A DNA stretch of 64,000 nt from Nematostella vectensis (Eukaryota > Cnidaria > Anthozoa > Actiniaria > Edwardsiidae): assembly GCF_932526225.1 (NCBI RefSeq), contig NC_064037.1, positions 868,001 to 932,000 of the forward strand, given 5' to 3'. The position numbers and the translations under genes were made by a program. Of the stretch, positions 36,860 through 49,652 are shown one piece after another (within the stretch, counting starts at the first letter, position 1; every line of letters begins with the position of its first letter). The notes below the pieces were generated by a model. The model was not told the origin of the DNA and did no database searches. It worked only from the letters and a program-made list of their open reading frames with translations.

Positions 36860-39800
36860 TATTTTTTTTTCTTTATTTTTATTTTTTAAATATCGATACT
36901 TAATTATACTGTTCTTGGTGTGTCATGACATAAAAAGAAGGTATAGGGATATTTTTATGTACTCTCAGCATCTTTGATGTGCTCATGCTTTGTTCAGGAT
37001 CCTGTACATATTTTATGCACACAAGAACTAACTAGATTCCTTGGTTAACTTTATTAAGTAGATTCTAACATAGAGCATAGCGCTTGATAGATTGATATAC
37101 CTTTTTTTCCGAGTATACTGTTTTATTTTTCCTAATGTTACTTTTTGGAATTTACATTCGGAAAAAAAAATTATCGATTGTAACTTTTTGGAGGTTACAC
37201 TCGTAAAACAAATTCCCGAATGTAACCCTGAAGCTTTTCCCGAATGTAACCTCCAGTCCGATGGTGACTTTTTTTGGGATAGTTTACGATACCAATAGTA
37301 TTAAAAGTAATTTTCATTACAATTCCCTTCAGCAATGCCACGTTAGTCTTTCGTTGCGGGCACTTGACTACTAACGCAGCGACCCGGGTTCGATTCCCGC
37401 TGATAGTCAATTTTTTTTTTCTTTATTTTTTTTCAAATATCGATACTTAATTATACTGTTCTTGGTGTGTCATGACATAAAAAGAAGGTATAGGGACATT
37501 TTTATGTACTCTCAGCATCTTTGTTGTGCTCATGCTTTGTTCAGGATCCTGTACATATTTTATGCACACAAGAACTAACTAGATTCCTTGGATAACTTGA
37601 TTAAGTAGATTCTAACATAGAGCATAGCGCTCGATAGATTGATATACCTTTTTTTCCGAGTATACTGTTTTATTTTTCCTAATGTTACTTTTTGGAATTT
37701 ACATTCGGAAAAAAAATTATCGATTGTAACCTTTTGGAGGTTACACTCGTAAAACAAATTCCCGAATGTAACCCTGAAGCTTTTCTCGAATGTAACCTCC
37801 AGTCCGATGGTGACTTTTCTTGGGATAGTTTACGATACCAATAGTATTAAAAGTAATTTTCATTACAATTCCCTTCAGCAATGCCACGTTAGTCCATCGT
37901 TGTGGGCACTTGACTACTAACGCAGCGACCCGGGTTCGATTCCCGCTGATAGCCTATTTTTTTACTTTCTTTTTTTTTTAATTTCGATACTTAATTATAC
38001 TGTTCTTGGTGTGTCATGACATAAAAAGAAGGTATAGGGACATTTTTGTGTACTCTCAGCATCTTTGATGTGCTCATGCTTTGTTCAGGATCCTGAATAT
38101 ATTTTATGCACACAGGAACTAACTAGATTCCTTGGATAACTTGATTAAGTAGATTCTAACATAGAGCATAGCGCTCGATAGATTGATATACCTTTTTTTC
38201 CGAGTTTTCTGTTTTATTTTTCCTAATGTTACTTTTTTGGAATTTACATTCGGAAAAAAAATTATCAATTGTAACCTTTTGGAGGTTACACTCGTAAAAC
38301 AAATTCCCGAATGTAACCCTGAAGCTTTTCCCGAATGTAACCTCCAGTCCGATGGTGACTTTGCTTGGGAAAGTTTACGATACCAATAGTATTAAAAGTA
38401 ATTTTCATTACAATTCCCTTCAGCAATGTCACGTTAGTCTTTCGTTGCGGGCACTTGACTACTAACGCAGCTACCCGGGTTCGATTCCCGCTGATAGCCT
38501 ATTTTTTTTTTCTTTATTTTTTTTTTAAATATCGATACTTAATTATACTGTTCTTGGTGTGTGACATAAAAAGAAGGTATAGGGACATTTTTATGTACTC
38601 TCAGCATCTTTGATGTGCTCATGCTTTGTTCAGGATCCTGTACATATTATATGCACACAAGAACTAACTAGATTCCTTGGATAACTTGATTAAGTAGATT
38701 CTAACATAGAGCATAGCGCTCGATAGATTGATATACCTTTTTTCCGAGTATACTGTTTTATTTTTCCTAATGTTACTTTTTGGAATTTACATTCGGAAAA
38801 CAAATTATCGATTGTAACCTTTTGGAGGTTACACTCGTAAAACAAATTCCCGAATGTAACCCTGAAGCTTTTCCCGAATGTAACCTCCAGTCCGATGGTG
38901 ACTTTGCTTGGGATAGTTTACGATACCAATAGTATTAAAAGTAATTTTCATTACAATTCCCTTCAGCAATGCCACGTTAGTCTTTCGTTGCGGGCACTTG
39001 ACTACTAACGCAGCGACCCGGGTTCGATTCCCGCTGATAGCCTATTTTTTTTTCTTTATTTTTATTTTTTAAATATCGATACTTAATTATACTGTTCTTG
39101 GTGTGTCATGACATAAAAAGAAGGTATAGGGATATTTTTATGTACTCTCAGCATCTTTGATGTGCTCATGCTTTGTTCAGGATCCTGTACATATTTTATG
39201 CACACAAGAACTAACTACATTCCTTGGTTAACTTTATTAAGTAGATTCTAACATAGAGCATAGCGCTTGATAGATTGATATACCTTTTTTTCCGAGTATA
39301 CTGTTTTATTTTTCCTAATGTTACTTTTTGGAATTTACATTCGGAAAAAAAAATTATCGATTGTAACTTTTTGGAGGTTACACTCGTAAAACAAATTCCC
39401 GAATGTAACACTGAAGCTTTTCCCGAATGTAACCTCCAGTCCGATGGTGACTTTTCTTGGGATAGTTTACGATACCAATAGTATTAAAAGTAATTTTCAT
39501 TACAATTCCCTTCAGCAATGCCACGTTAGTCTTTCGTTGCGGGCACTTGACTACTAACGCAGCGACCCGGGTTCGATTCCCGCTGATAGCCTATTTTTTT
39601 TTCTTTATTTTTATTTTTTAAATATCGATACTTAATTATACTGTTCTTGGTGTGTCATGACATAAAAAGAAGGTATAGGGATATTTTTATGTACTCTCAG
39701 CATCTTTGATGTGCTCATGCTTTGTTCAGGATCCTGTACATATTTTATACACACAAGAACTAACTAGATTCCTTGGTTAACTTTATTAAGTAGATTCTAA

Positions 39801-42800
39801 CATAGAGCATAGCGCTTGATAGATTGATATACCTTTTTTTCCGAGTATACTGTTTTATTTTTCCTAATGTTACTTTTTGGAATTTACATTCGGAAAAAAA
39901 AATTATCGATTGTAACTTTTTGGAGGTTACACTCGTAAAACAAATTCCCGAATGTAACACTGAAGCTTTTCCCGAATGTAACCTCCAGTCCGATGGTGAC
40001 TTTTCTTGGGATAGTTTACGATACCAATAGTATTAAAAGTAATTTTCATTACAATTCCCTTCAGCAATGCCACGTTAGTCTTTCGTTGCGGGCACTTGAC
40101 TACTAACGCAGCGACCCGGGTTCGATTCCCGCTGATAGCCTATTTTTTTACTTTCTTTTTTTTTTAATTTCGATACTTAATTATACTGTTCTTGGTGTGT
40201 CATGACATAAAAAGAAGGTATAGGGACATTTTTGTGTACTCTCAGCATCTTTGATGTGCTCATGCTTTGTTTAGGATCCTGAATATATTTTATGCACACA
40301 GGAACTAACTAGATTCCTTGGATAACTTGATTAAGTAGATTCTAACATAGAGCATAGCGCTCGATAGATTGATATACCTTTTTTTCCGAGTTTTCTGTTT
40401 TATTTTTCCTAATGTTACTTTTTTGGAATTTACATTCGGAAAAAAAATTATCGATTGTAACCTTTTGGAGGTTACACTCGTAAAACAAATTCCCGAATGT
40501 AACCCTGAAGCTTTTCCCGAATGTAACCTCCAGTCCGATGGTGACTTTGCTTGGGAAAGTTTACGATACCAATAGTATTAAAAGTAATTTTCATTACAAT
40601 TCCCTTCAGCAATGTCACGTTAGTCTTTCGTTGCGGGCACTTGACTACTAACGCAGCTACCCGGGTTCGATTCCCGCTGATAGCCTATTTTTTTTTCTTT
40701 ATTTTTTTTTTAAATATCGATACTTAATTATACTGTTCTTGGTGTGTGACATAAAAAGAAGGTATAGGGACATTTTTATGTACTCTCAGCATCTTTGATG
40801 TGCTCATGCTTTGTTCAGGATCCTGTACATATTATATGCACACAAGAACTAACTAGATTCCTTGGATAACATGATTAAGTAGATTCTAACATAGAGCATA
40901 GCGCTCGATAGATTGATATACCTTTTTTTCCGAGTATACTGTTTTATTTTTCCTAATGTTACTTTTTGGAATTTACATTCGGAAAAAAAATTATCGATTG
41001 TAACCTTTTGGAGGTTACACTCGTAAAACAAATTCCCGAATGTAACCCTGAAGCTTTTCCCGAATGTAACTCCAGTCCGATGGTGACTTTGCTTGGGATA
41101 GTTTACGATACCAATAGTATTAAAAGTAATTTTCATTACAATTCCCTTCAGCAATGTCACGTTAGTCTTTCGTTGCGGGCACTTGACTACTAACGCAGCT
41201 ACTCGGGTTCGATTCCCGCTAATAGCCTATTTTTTTTTCTTTATTTTTTTTTTAAATATCGATACTTAATTATACTGTTCTTGGTGTGTCATGACATAAA
41301 AAGAAGGTAAAGGGATATTTTTATGTACTCTCAGCATCTTTGATGTGCTCATGCTTTGTTCAGGATCCTGTACATATTTTATGCACACAAGAACTAACTA
41401 GATTCCTTGGATAACTTGATTAAGTAGATTCTAACATAGGGCATAGCGCTCGATAGATTGATATACCTTTTTTCCGAGTATACTGTTTTATTTTTCCTAA
41501 TGTTACTTTTTTGAATTTACATTCGGAAAAAAAATTATCGATTGTAACCTTTTGGAGGTTACACTCGTAAAACGAATTCCCGAATGTAACCCTGAAGCTT
41601 TTCCCGAATGTAACCTCCAGTCCGATGGTGACTTTGCTTGGGAAAGTTTACGATACCAATAGTATTAAAAGTAATTTTCATTACAATTCCTTTCAGCAAT
41701 GCCACGTTAGTCTTTCGTTGCGGGCACTTGACTACTAACGCAGCGACCCGGGTTCGATTCCCGCTGATAGCCTATTTTTTTTTCTTTATTTTTTTTTTTA
41801 AATATCGATACTTAATTATACTGTTCTTGGTGTGTGACATAAAAAGAAGGTATAGGGACATTTTTATGTACTCTCAGCATCTTTGATGTGCTCATGCTTT
41901 GTTCAGGATCCTGTACATATTATATGCACACAAGAACTAACTAGATTCCTTGGATAACATGATTAAGTAGATTCTAACATAGAGCATAGCGCTCGATAGA
42001 TTGATATACCTTTTTTTCCGAGTATACTGTTTTATTTTTCCTAATCTTACTTTTTGGAATTTACATTCGGAAAAAAAATTATCGATTGTAACCTTTTGGA
42101 GGTTACACTCGTAAAACAAATTCCCGAATGTAACCCTGAAGCTTTTCCCGAATGTAACCTCCAGTCCGATGGTGACTTTGCTTGGGATAGTTTACGATAC
42201 CAATAGTATTAAAAGTAATTTTCATTACAATTCCCTTCAGCAATGTCACGTTAGTCTTTCGTTGCGGGCACTTGACTACTAACGCAGCGACCCGGGTTCG
42301 ATTCCCGCTGATAGCCTATTTTTTTTTTTCTTTTTTTTTTTTTTTTTAAATATCGATACTTAATTATACTGTTCTTGGTGTGTCATGACATAAAAAGAAG
42401 GTATAGGGATATTTTTATGTACTCTCAGCATCTTTGATGTGCTCATGCCTTGTTCAGGATCCTGTACATATTTTATGCACACAAGAACTAACTAGATTCC
42501 TTGGATAACTTGATTAAGTAGATTCTAACATAGAGCACAGCGCTCGATAGATTGATATACCTTTTTTCCGAGTATACTGTTTTATTTTTCCTAATGTTAC
42601 TTTTTTGAATTTACATTCGGAAAAAAAATTATCGATTGTAACCTTTTGAAGGTTACACTCGTAAAACGAATTCCCGAATGTAACCCTGAAGCTTTTCCCG
42701 AATGTAACCTCCAGTCCGATGGTGACTTTGCTTGGGATAGTTTACGATACCAATAGTATAAAAAGTAATTTTCATTACAATTCCCTTCAGCAATGCCACG

Positions 42801-45800
42801 TTAGTCTTTCGTTGCGGGCACTTGACTACTAACGCAGCGACCCGGGTTCGATTCCCGCTGATAGACGATTTTTTTTTCTTTATTTTTTTTTTAAATATCG
42901 ATACATAATTATACTGTTCTTGGTGTGTCATGACATAAAAAGAAAGTATAGGGACATTTTTATGTACTCTCAGCATCTTTGATGTGCTCATGCTTTGTTC
43001 AGGATCCTGTACATATTTTATGCACACAAGAACTAACTAGATTCCTTGGATAACTTGATTAAGTATATTCTAACATAGAGCATAGCGCTCGATAGATTGA
43101 TATACCTTTTTTTCCGAGTATACTGTTTTATTTTTCCTAATGTTACTTTTTGGAATTTACATTCCGAAAAAAAATTATCGATTGTAACCTTTTGGAGGTT
43201 ACACTCGTAAAACAAATTCCCGAATGTAACCCTGAAGCTTTTCCCGAATGTAACCTCCAGTCCGATGGTGACTTTGCTTGGGATAGTTTACGATACCAAT
43301 AGTATTAAAAGTAATTTTCATTACAATTCCCTTCAGCAATGTCACGTTAGTCTTTCGTTGCGGGCACTTGACTACTAACGCAGCGACCCGGGTTCGATTA
43401 CAGCTGATAGCCTATTTTTTTTTCTTTATTTTTTTTTAAATATCGATACTTAATTATACTGTTCTTGGTGTGTCATGACATAAAAAGAAGGTATAGGGAC
43501 ATTTTTATGTACTCTCAGCATCTTTGATGTGCTCATGCTTTGTTCAGGATCCTGTACATATTTTATGCACACAAGAACTAACTAGATTCCTTGGATTACT
43601 TGATTAAGTAGATTCTAACATAGAGCATAGCGCTCGATAGATTGATATACCTTTTTTTCCGAGTATACTGTTTTATTTTTCCTAATGTTACTTTTTGGAA
43701 TTTACATTCGGAAAAAAAATTATCGATTGTAACCTTTTGGAGGTTACACTCGTAAAACAAATTCCCGAATGTAACCCTGAAGCTTTTCCCGAATGTAACT
43801 CCAGTCCGATGGTGACTTTGCTTGGGATAGTTTACGATACCAATAGTATTAAAAGTAATTTTCATTACAATTCCTTTCAGCAATGCCACGTTAGTCTTTC
43901 GTTGCGGGCACTTGACTACTAACGCAGCGACCCGGGTTCGATTCCCGCTGATAGCCTATTTTTTTTTCTTTATTTTTTTTTTTAAATATCGATACTTAAT
44001 TATACTGTTCTTGGTGTGTGACATAAAAAGAAGGTATAGGGACATTTTTATGTACTCTCAGCATCTTTGATGTGCTCATGCTTTGTTCAGGATCCTGTAC
44101 ATATTATATGCACACAAGAACTAACTAGATTCCTTGGATAACATGATTAAGTAGATTCTAACATAGAGCATAGCGCTCGATAGATTGATATACCTTTTTT
44201 TCCGAGTATACTGTTTTATTTTTCCTAATGTTACTTTTTGGAATTTACATTCGGAAAAAAAATTATCGATTGTAATATTTTGGAGGTTACACTCGTAAAA
44301 CAAATTCCCGAATGTAACCCTGAAGCTTTTCCCGAATGTAACCTCCAGTCCGATGGTGACTTTGCTTGGGATAGTTTACGATACCAATAGTATTAAAAGT
44401 AATTTTCATTACAATTCCCTTCAGCAATGTCACGTTAGTCTTTCGTTGCGGGCACTTGACTACTAACGCAGCGACCCGGGTTCGATTCCCGCTGATAGCC
44501 TATTTGTTTTTTTCTTTTTTTTTTTTTTTAAAATATCGATACTTAATTATACTGTTCTTGGTGTGTCATGACATAAAAAGAAGGTATAGGGATATTTTTA
44601 TGTACTCTCAGCATCTTTGATGTGCTCATGCCTTGTTCAGGATCCTGTACATATTTTATGCACACAAGAACTAACTAGATTCCTTGGATAACTTGATTAA
44701 GTAGATTCTAACATAGAGCACAGCGCTCGATAGATTGATATACCTTTTTTCCGAGTATACTGTTTTATTTTTCCTAATGTTACTTTTTTGAATTTACATT
44801 CGGAAAAAAAATTATCGATTGTAACCTTTTGAAGGTTACACTCGTAAAACGAATTCCCGAATGTAACCCTGAAGCTTTTCCCGAATGTAACCTCCAGTCC
44901 GATGGTGACTTTGCTTGGGATAGTTTACGATACCAATAGTATAAAAAGTAATTTTCATTACAATTCCCTTCAGCAATGCCAGGTTAGTCTTTCGTTGCGG
45001 GCACTTGACTACTAACGCAGCGACCCGGGTTCGATTCCCGCTGATAGCCTATTTTTTTACTTTCTTTTTTTTTTTAAATATCGATACTTAATTATACTGT
45101 TCTTGGTGTGTCATGACATAAAAAGAAGGTATTTGGACATTTTCATGTACTCTCAGCATCTTTGATGTGCTCATGCTTTGTTCAGGATCCTGTACATATT
45201 TTATGCACACAAGAACTAACTAGATTCCTTGTATAACTTGATTAAGTAGATTCTAACATAGAGCATAGCGCTCGATAGATTGATATACCTTTTTTTCCGA
45301 GTATACTGTTTTATTTTTCCTAATGTTACTTTTTGGAATTTACATTCGGAAAAAAAATTATCGATTGTAACTTTTTGGAGGTTACACTCGTAAAACAAAT
45401 TCCCGAATGTAACACTGAAGCTTTTCCCGAATGTAACCTCCAGTCCGATGGTGACTTTTCTTGGGATAGTTCACGATACCAATAGTATTAAAAGTAATTT
45501 TCATTACAATTCCCTTCAGCAATGCCACGTTAGTCTTTCGTTGCGGGCACTTGACTACTAACGCAGCGACCCGGGTTCGATTCCCGCTGATAGTCAATTT
45601 TTTTTTCTTTATTTTTTTTCAAATATCGATACTTAATTATACTGTTCTTGGTGTGTCATGACATAAAAAGAAGGTATAGGGACATTTTTATGTACTCTCA
45701 GCATCTTTGATGTGCTCATGCTTTGTTCAGGATCCTGTACATATTTTATGCACACAAGAACTAACTAGATTCCTTGGATAACTTGATGAAGTAGATTCTA

Positions 45801-47306
45801 ACATAGAGCATAGCGCTCGATAGATTGATATACCTTTTTTTCCGAGTATACTGTTTTATTTTTCCTAATGTTACTTTTTGGAATTTACATTCGGAAAAAA
45901 AATTATCGATTGTAACCTTTTGGAGGTTACACTCGTAAAACAAATTCCCGAATGTAACCCTGAAGCTTTTCCCGAATGTAACCTCCAGTCCGATGGTGAC
46001 TTTTCTTGGGATAGTTTACGACACCAATAGTATTAAAAGTAATTTTCATTACAATTCCCTACAGCAATGCCACGTTAGTCCATCGTTTTGGGCATTTGAC
46101 TACTAACGCAGCGACCCGGGTTCGATTCCCGCTGATAGCCTATTTTTTTACTTTCTTTTTTTTTTAATTTCGATACTTAATTATACTGTTCTTGGTGTGT
46201 CATGACATAAAAAGAAGGTATAGGGACATTTTTGTGTACTCTCAGCATCTTTGATGTGCTCATGCTTTGTTCAGGATCCTGAATATATTTTATGCACACA
46301 GGAACTAACTAGATTCCTTGGATAACTTGATTAAGTAGATTCTAACATAGAGCATAGCGCTCGATAGATTGATATACCTTTTTTTCCGAGTTTTCTGTTT
46401 TATTTTTCCTAATGTTACTTTTTGGAATTTACATTCGGAAAAAAAATTATCGATTGTAACCTTTTGGAGGTTACACTCGTAAAACAAATTCCCGAATGTA
46501 ACCCTGAAGCTTTTCCCGAATGTAACCTCCAGTCCGATGGTGACTTTGCTTGGGAAAGTTTACGATACCAATAGTATTAAAAGTAATTTTCATTACAATT
46601 CCCTTCAGCAATGTCACGTTAGTCTTTCGTTGCGGGCACTTGACTACTAACGCAGCGACCCGGGTTCGATTCCCGCTGATAGCCTATTTTTTTTTCTTTA
46701 TTTTTTTTTAAATATCGATACTTAATTATACTGTTCTTGGTGTGTGACATAAAAAGAAGGTATAGGGACATTTTTATGTACTCTCAGCATCTTTGATGTG
46801 CTCATGCTTTGTTCAGGATCCTGTACATATTTTATGCACACAAGAACTAACTAGATTCCTTGGATAACTTGATTAAGTAGATTCTAACATAGAGCATAGC
46901 GCTCGATAGATTGATATACCTTTTTTCCGAGTATACTGTTTTATTTTTCCTAATGTTACTTTTTTGAATTTACATTCGGAAAAAAAAATATCGATTGTAA
47001 CCTTTTGGAGGTTACACTCGTAAAACAAATTCCCGAATGTAACCCTGAAGCTTTTCCCGAATGTAACCTCCAGTCCGATGGTGACTTTGCTTGGGAAAGT
47101 TTACGATACCAATAGTATTAAAAGTAATTTTCATTACAATTCCCTTCAGCAATGCCACGTTAGTCTTTCGTTGCGGGCACTTGACTACTAACGCAGCGAC
47201 CCGGGTTCGATTCCCGCTGATAGCCTATTTTTTTTCTTTATTTTTTTTTTAAATATCGATACTTAATTATATTGTTCTTGGTGTGTCATGACATAAAAAG
47301 AAGGTA
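36860..47306 (+). repeat. 546-bp satellite array, segment 8 (19 units)
   Basis: B boxes start at 37387, 37933, 38478, 39021, 39570, 40119, 40664, 41206, 41751, 42295, 42845, 43391, 43935, 44479, 45028, 45574, 46119, 46663 and 47204. A single unit is duplicated at 39.2-40.0 kb: CTTGGTTAACTTTATT at about 39,225 and 39,773, with an older relative at 37,041. The GATAGTCAA then CCATCG module occurs at 37387/37933 and again at 45574/46119. The units at 42845/43391 share GAAAGTATAGGG and the changed GATTACAGC with 59661/60207, about 16.8 kb away. Ends at the first inversion joint. Confidence 0.92.
43341..43412 (+). pseudogene. tRNA-like element with changed B box (GGTTCGATTAC)
   Basis: The last CC of the box and the T-stem 3' side are altered (GATTACAGCTGATAG), so the T stem can no longer form properly. 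The identical change at 60207 and 60752 shows this variant was copied within the array after it arose. Confidence 0.55.
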
Positions 47307-48177
47307 AAGCAAAGTCACCATCGGACTGGAGGTTACATTCGGGAAAAGCTTCAGGGTTACATTTGGGAATTTGTTTTACGAGTGTAACCTCCAAAAGGTT
47401 ACAATCGATAATGTTTTTTCCGAATGTAAATTCAAAAAAGTAACATTAGGAAAAATAAAACAGTATACTCGGAAAAAAAGGTATATCAATCTATCGAGCG
47501 CTATGCTCTATGTTAGAATCTACTTAATCATGTTATCCAAGGAATCTAGTTAGTTCTTGTGTGCATAAAATATGTACAGGATCCTGAACAAAGCATGAGC
47601 ACATCAAAGATGCTGAGAGTACATAAAAATGTCCCTATACCTTCTTTTTATGTCATTACACACCAAGAACAGTATAATTAAGTATCGATATTTAAAAAAA
47701 AAAAATAAAGAAAAAAAAATAGGCTATCAGGGGGAATCGAACCCGGGTCGCTGCGTTAGTAGTCAAGTGCCCGCAACGAAAGACTAACGTGACATTGCTG
47801 AAGGGAATTGTAATGAAAATTACTTTTAATACTATTGGTATCGTAAACTATCCCAAGCAAAGTCACCATCGGACTGGAGGTTACATTCGGGAAAAGCTTC
47901 AGGGTTACATTCGGGAATTTGTTTTACGAGTGTAACCTCCAAAAGGTTACAATCGATAATTTTTTTTCCGAATGTAAATTCCAAAAAGTAACATTAGGAA
48001 AAATAAAACAGTATACTCGGAAAAAAAGGTATATCAATCTATCGAGCGCTATGCTCTATGTTAGAATATACTTAATCAAGTTATCCAAGGAATCTAGTTA
48101 GTTCTTGTGTGCATAAAATATGTACAGGATCCTGAACAAAGCATGAGCACATCAAAGATGCTGAGAGTACATAAAAA
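47307..48177 (-). repeat. Inverted satellite block 1 (871 bp, one tRNA-like element)
   Basis: At 47,300-47,310 the + sequence GAAGGTA joins AAGCAAAGTCACC, the reverse complement of a site about half a unit away; orientation returns to + at 48,177/48,178 (CATAAAAA to CTTGATTAAG). The reverse B box is at 47733-47743. Distances from joint to B box (426 bp) and from B box to far joint (444 bp) equal those of blocks 2 and 3 for their first and last units, so this block is a two-unit block that lost one ~548-bp unit. Variant order places the exchange between about 47,373 and 47,411, a span that holds the TGTAACCT hairpin. Confidence 0.92.
47722..47793 (-). pseudogene. tRNA-like element, inverted (block 1)
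   Basis: Complete B box on the minus strand. The T stem 3' side reads CCCCCT in place of CCCGCT, which removes a pair. It faces the + element whose B box starts at 47204; both would terminate toward the joint at 47,307, making a convergent pair. Confidence 0.65.
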
Positions 48178-48618
48178 CTTGATTAAGTAGATTCTAACAT
48201 AGAGCATAGCGCTCGATAGATTGATATACCTTTTTTTCCGAGTATACTGTTTTATTTTTCCTAATGTTACTTTTTTGAATTTACATTCGGAAAAAAAAAT
48301 ATCGATTGTAACCTTTTGGAGGTTACACTCGTAAAACGAATTCCCGAATGTAACCCTGAAGCTTTTCCCGAATGTAACCTCCAGTCCGATGGTGACTTTG
48401 CTTGGGAAAGTTTACGATACCAATAGTATTAAAAGTAATTTTCATTAAAATTCCCTTCAGCAATGCCACGTTAGTCTTTCGTTGCGGGCACTTGACTACT
48501 AACGCAGCGACCCGGGTTCGATTCCCGCTGATAGCCTATTTTTTTTTTCTTTATTTTTTTTTAAATATCGATACTTAATTATTCTGTTCTTGGTGTGTCA
48601 TGACATAAAAAGAAGGTA
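48178..48618 (+). repeat. Forward segment between inverted blocks 1 and 2
   Basis: 441 bp in + orientation, with the same left and right joint sequences as the array around the other blocks. It holds one tRNA-like element with its B box at 48515. The fragment is less than one unit, so it is what remains of the + array between two copies of the inverted block. Confidence 0.9.
48465..48536 (+). pseudogene. tRNA-like element between inverted blocks
   Basis: Consensus copy with intact B box. It is divergent to the minus-strand element at 47722-47793 and convergent with that at 49033-49104, so any read-through transcripts of the neighbours would be complementary over hundreds of bases. Confidence 0.7.
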
Positions 48619-49032
48619 AAGCCAAGTCACCATCGGACTGGAGGTTACATTCGGGAAAAGCTTCAGGGTTACATTTGGGAATTTGTTTTACGAGTGTAAC
48701 CTCCAAAAGGTTACAATCGATAATTTTTTTTCCGAATGTAAATTCAAAAAAGTAACATTAGGAAAAATAAAACAGTATACTCGGAAAAAAAGGTATATCA
48801 ATATATCGAGCGCTATGCTCTATGTTAGAATATACTTAGTCAAGTTATCCAAGGAATCTAGTTAGTTTTTGTGTGCATAAAATATGTACAGGATCCTGAA
48901 CAAAGCATGAGCACATCAAAGATGCTAAGAGTACATAAAAAAGGTCCCTATACCTTCTTTTTATGTCATGACACACCAAGAACAGTATAATTAAATATCG
49001 ATATTTAAAAAAAAAATAAAGAAAAAAAAATA

Positions 49033-49104
49033 GGCTATCAGCGGGAATCGAACCCGGGTCGCTGCGTTAGTAGTCAAGTGCCTGCAACGAAAGACTAACG
49101 TGAC
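49033..49104 (-). pseudogene. tRNA-like element, inverted (block 2, first)
   Basis: Intact minus-strand B box and consensus T stem. It reads GCCTGCAACG in the D-loop region where most copies have GCCCGCAACG (reverse complement orientation); this is shared with the first copy of block 3. Confidence 0.65.
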
Positions 49105-49580
49105 ATTGCTGAAGGGAATTGTAATGAAAATTACTTTTAATACTATTGGTATCGTAAACTTTCCCAAGCAAAGTCACCATCGGACTGGAGGTTACATTCG
49201 GGAAAAGCTTCAGGGTTACATTCGGGAATTGGTTTTACGAGTGTAACCTCCAAAAGGTTACAATCGATAATGTTTTTTCCGAATGTAAATTCAAAAAAGT
49301 AACATTAGGAAAAATAAAACAGTATACTCGGAAAAAAAGGTATATCAATCTATCGAGCGCTATGCTCTATGTTAGAATCTACTTAATCATGTTATCCAAG
49401 GAATCTAGTTAGTTCTTGTGTGCATAAAATATGTACAGGATCCTGAACAAAGCATGAGCTTATCAAAGATGCTGAGAGTACATAAAAATGTCCCTATACC
49501 TTCTTTTTATGTCATTACACACCAAGAACAGTATAATTAAGTATCGATATTTAAAAAAAAAAAATAAAGAAAAAAAAATA

Positions 49581-49652
49581 GGCTATCAGGGGGAATCGAA
49601 CCCGGGTCGCTGCGTTAGTAGTCAAGTGCCCGCAACGAAAGACTAACGTGAC
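49581..49652 (-). pseudogene. tRNA-like element, inverted (block 2, second)
   Basis: Intact minus-strand B box; carries the CAGGGGG T-stem change also found in block 1 and in the second copy of block 3. Confidence 0.65.

Noticed and set aside
506-40575. 68-codon + frame starting MIYLFF and its variants
   Set aside because: Present only when homopolymer lengths fit; it crosses the hairpin and direct repeats; no family is recognised.
42653-43027. Longest open frame in the array (124 codons, minus strand)
   Set aside because: It is a chance read-through across the tRNA-like element and T-tract in one unit. The neighbouring units have stops at the same places.
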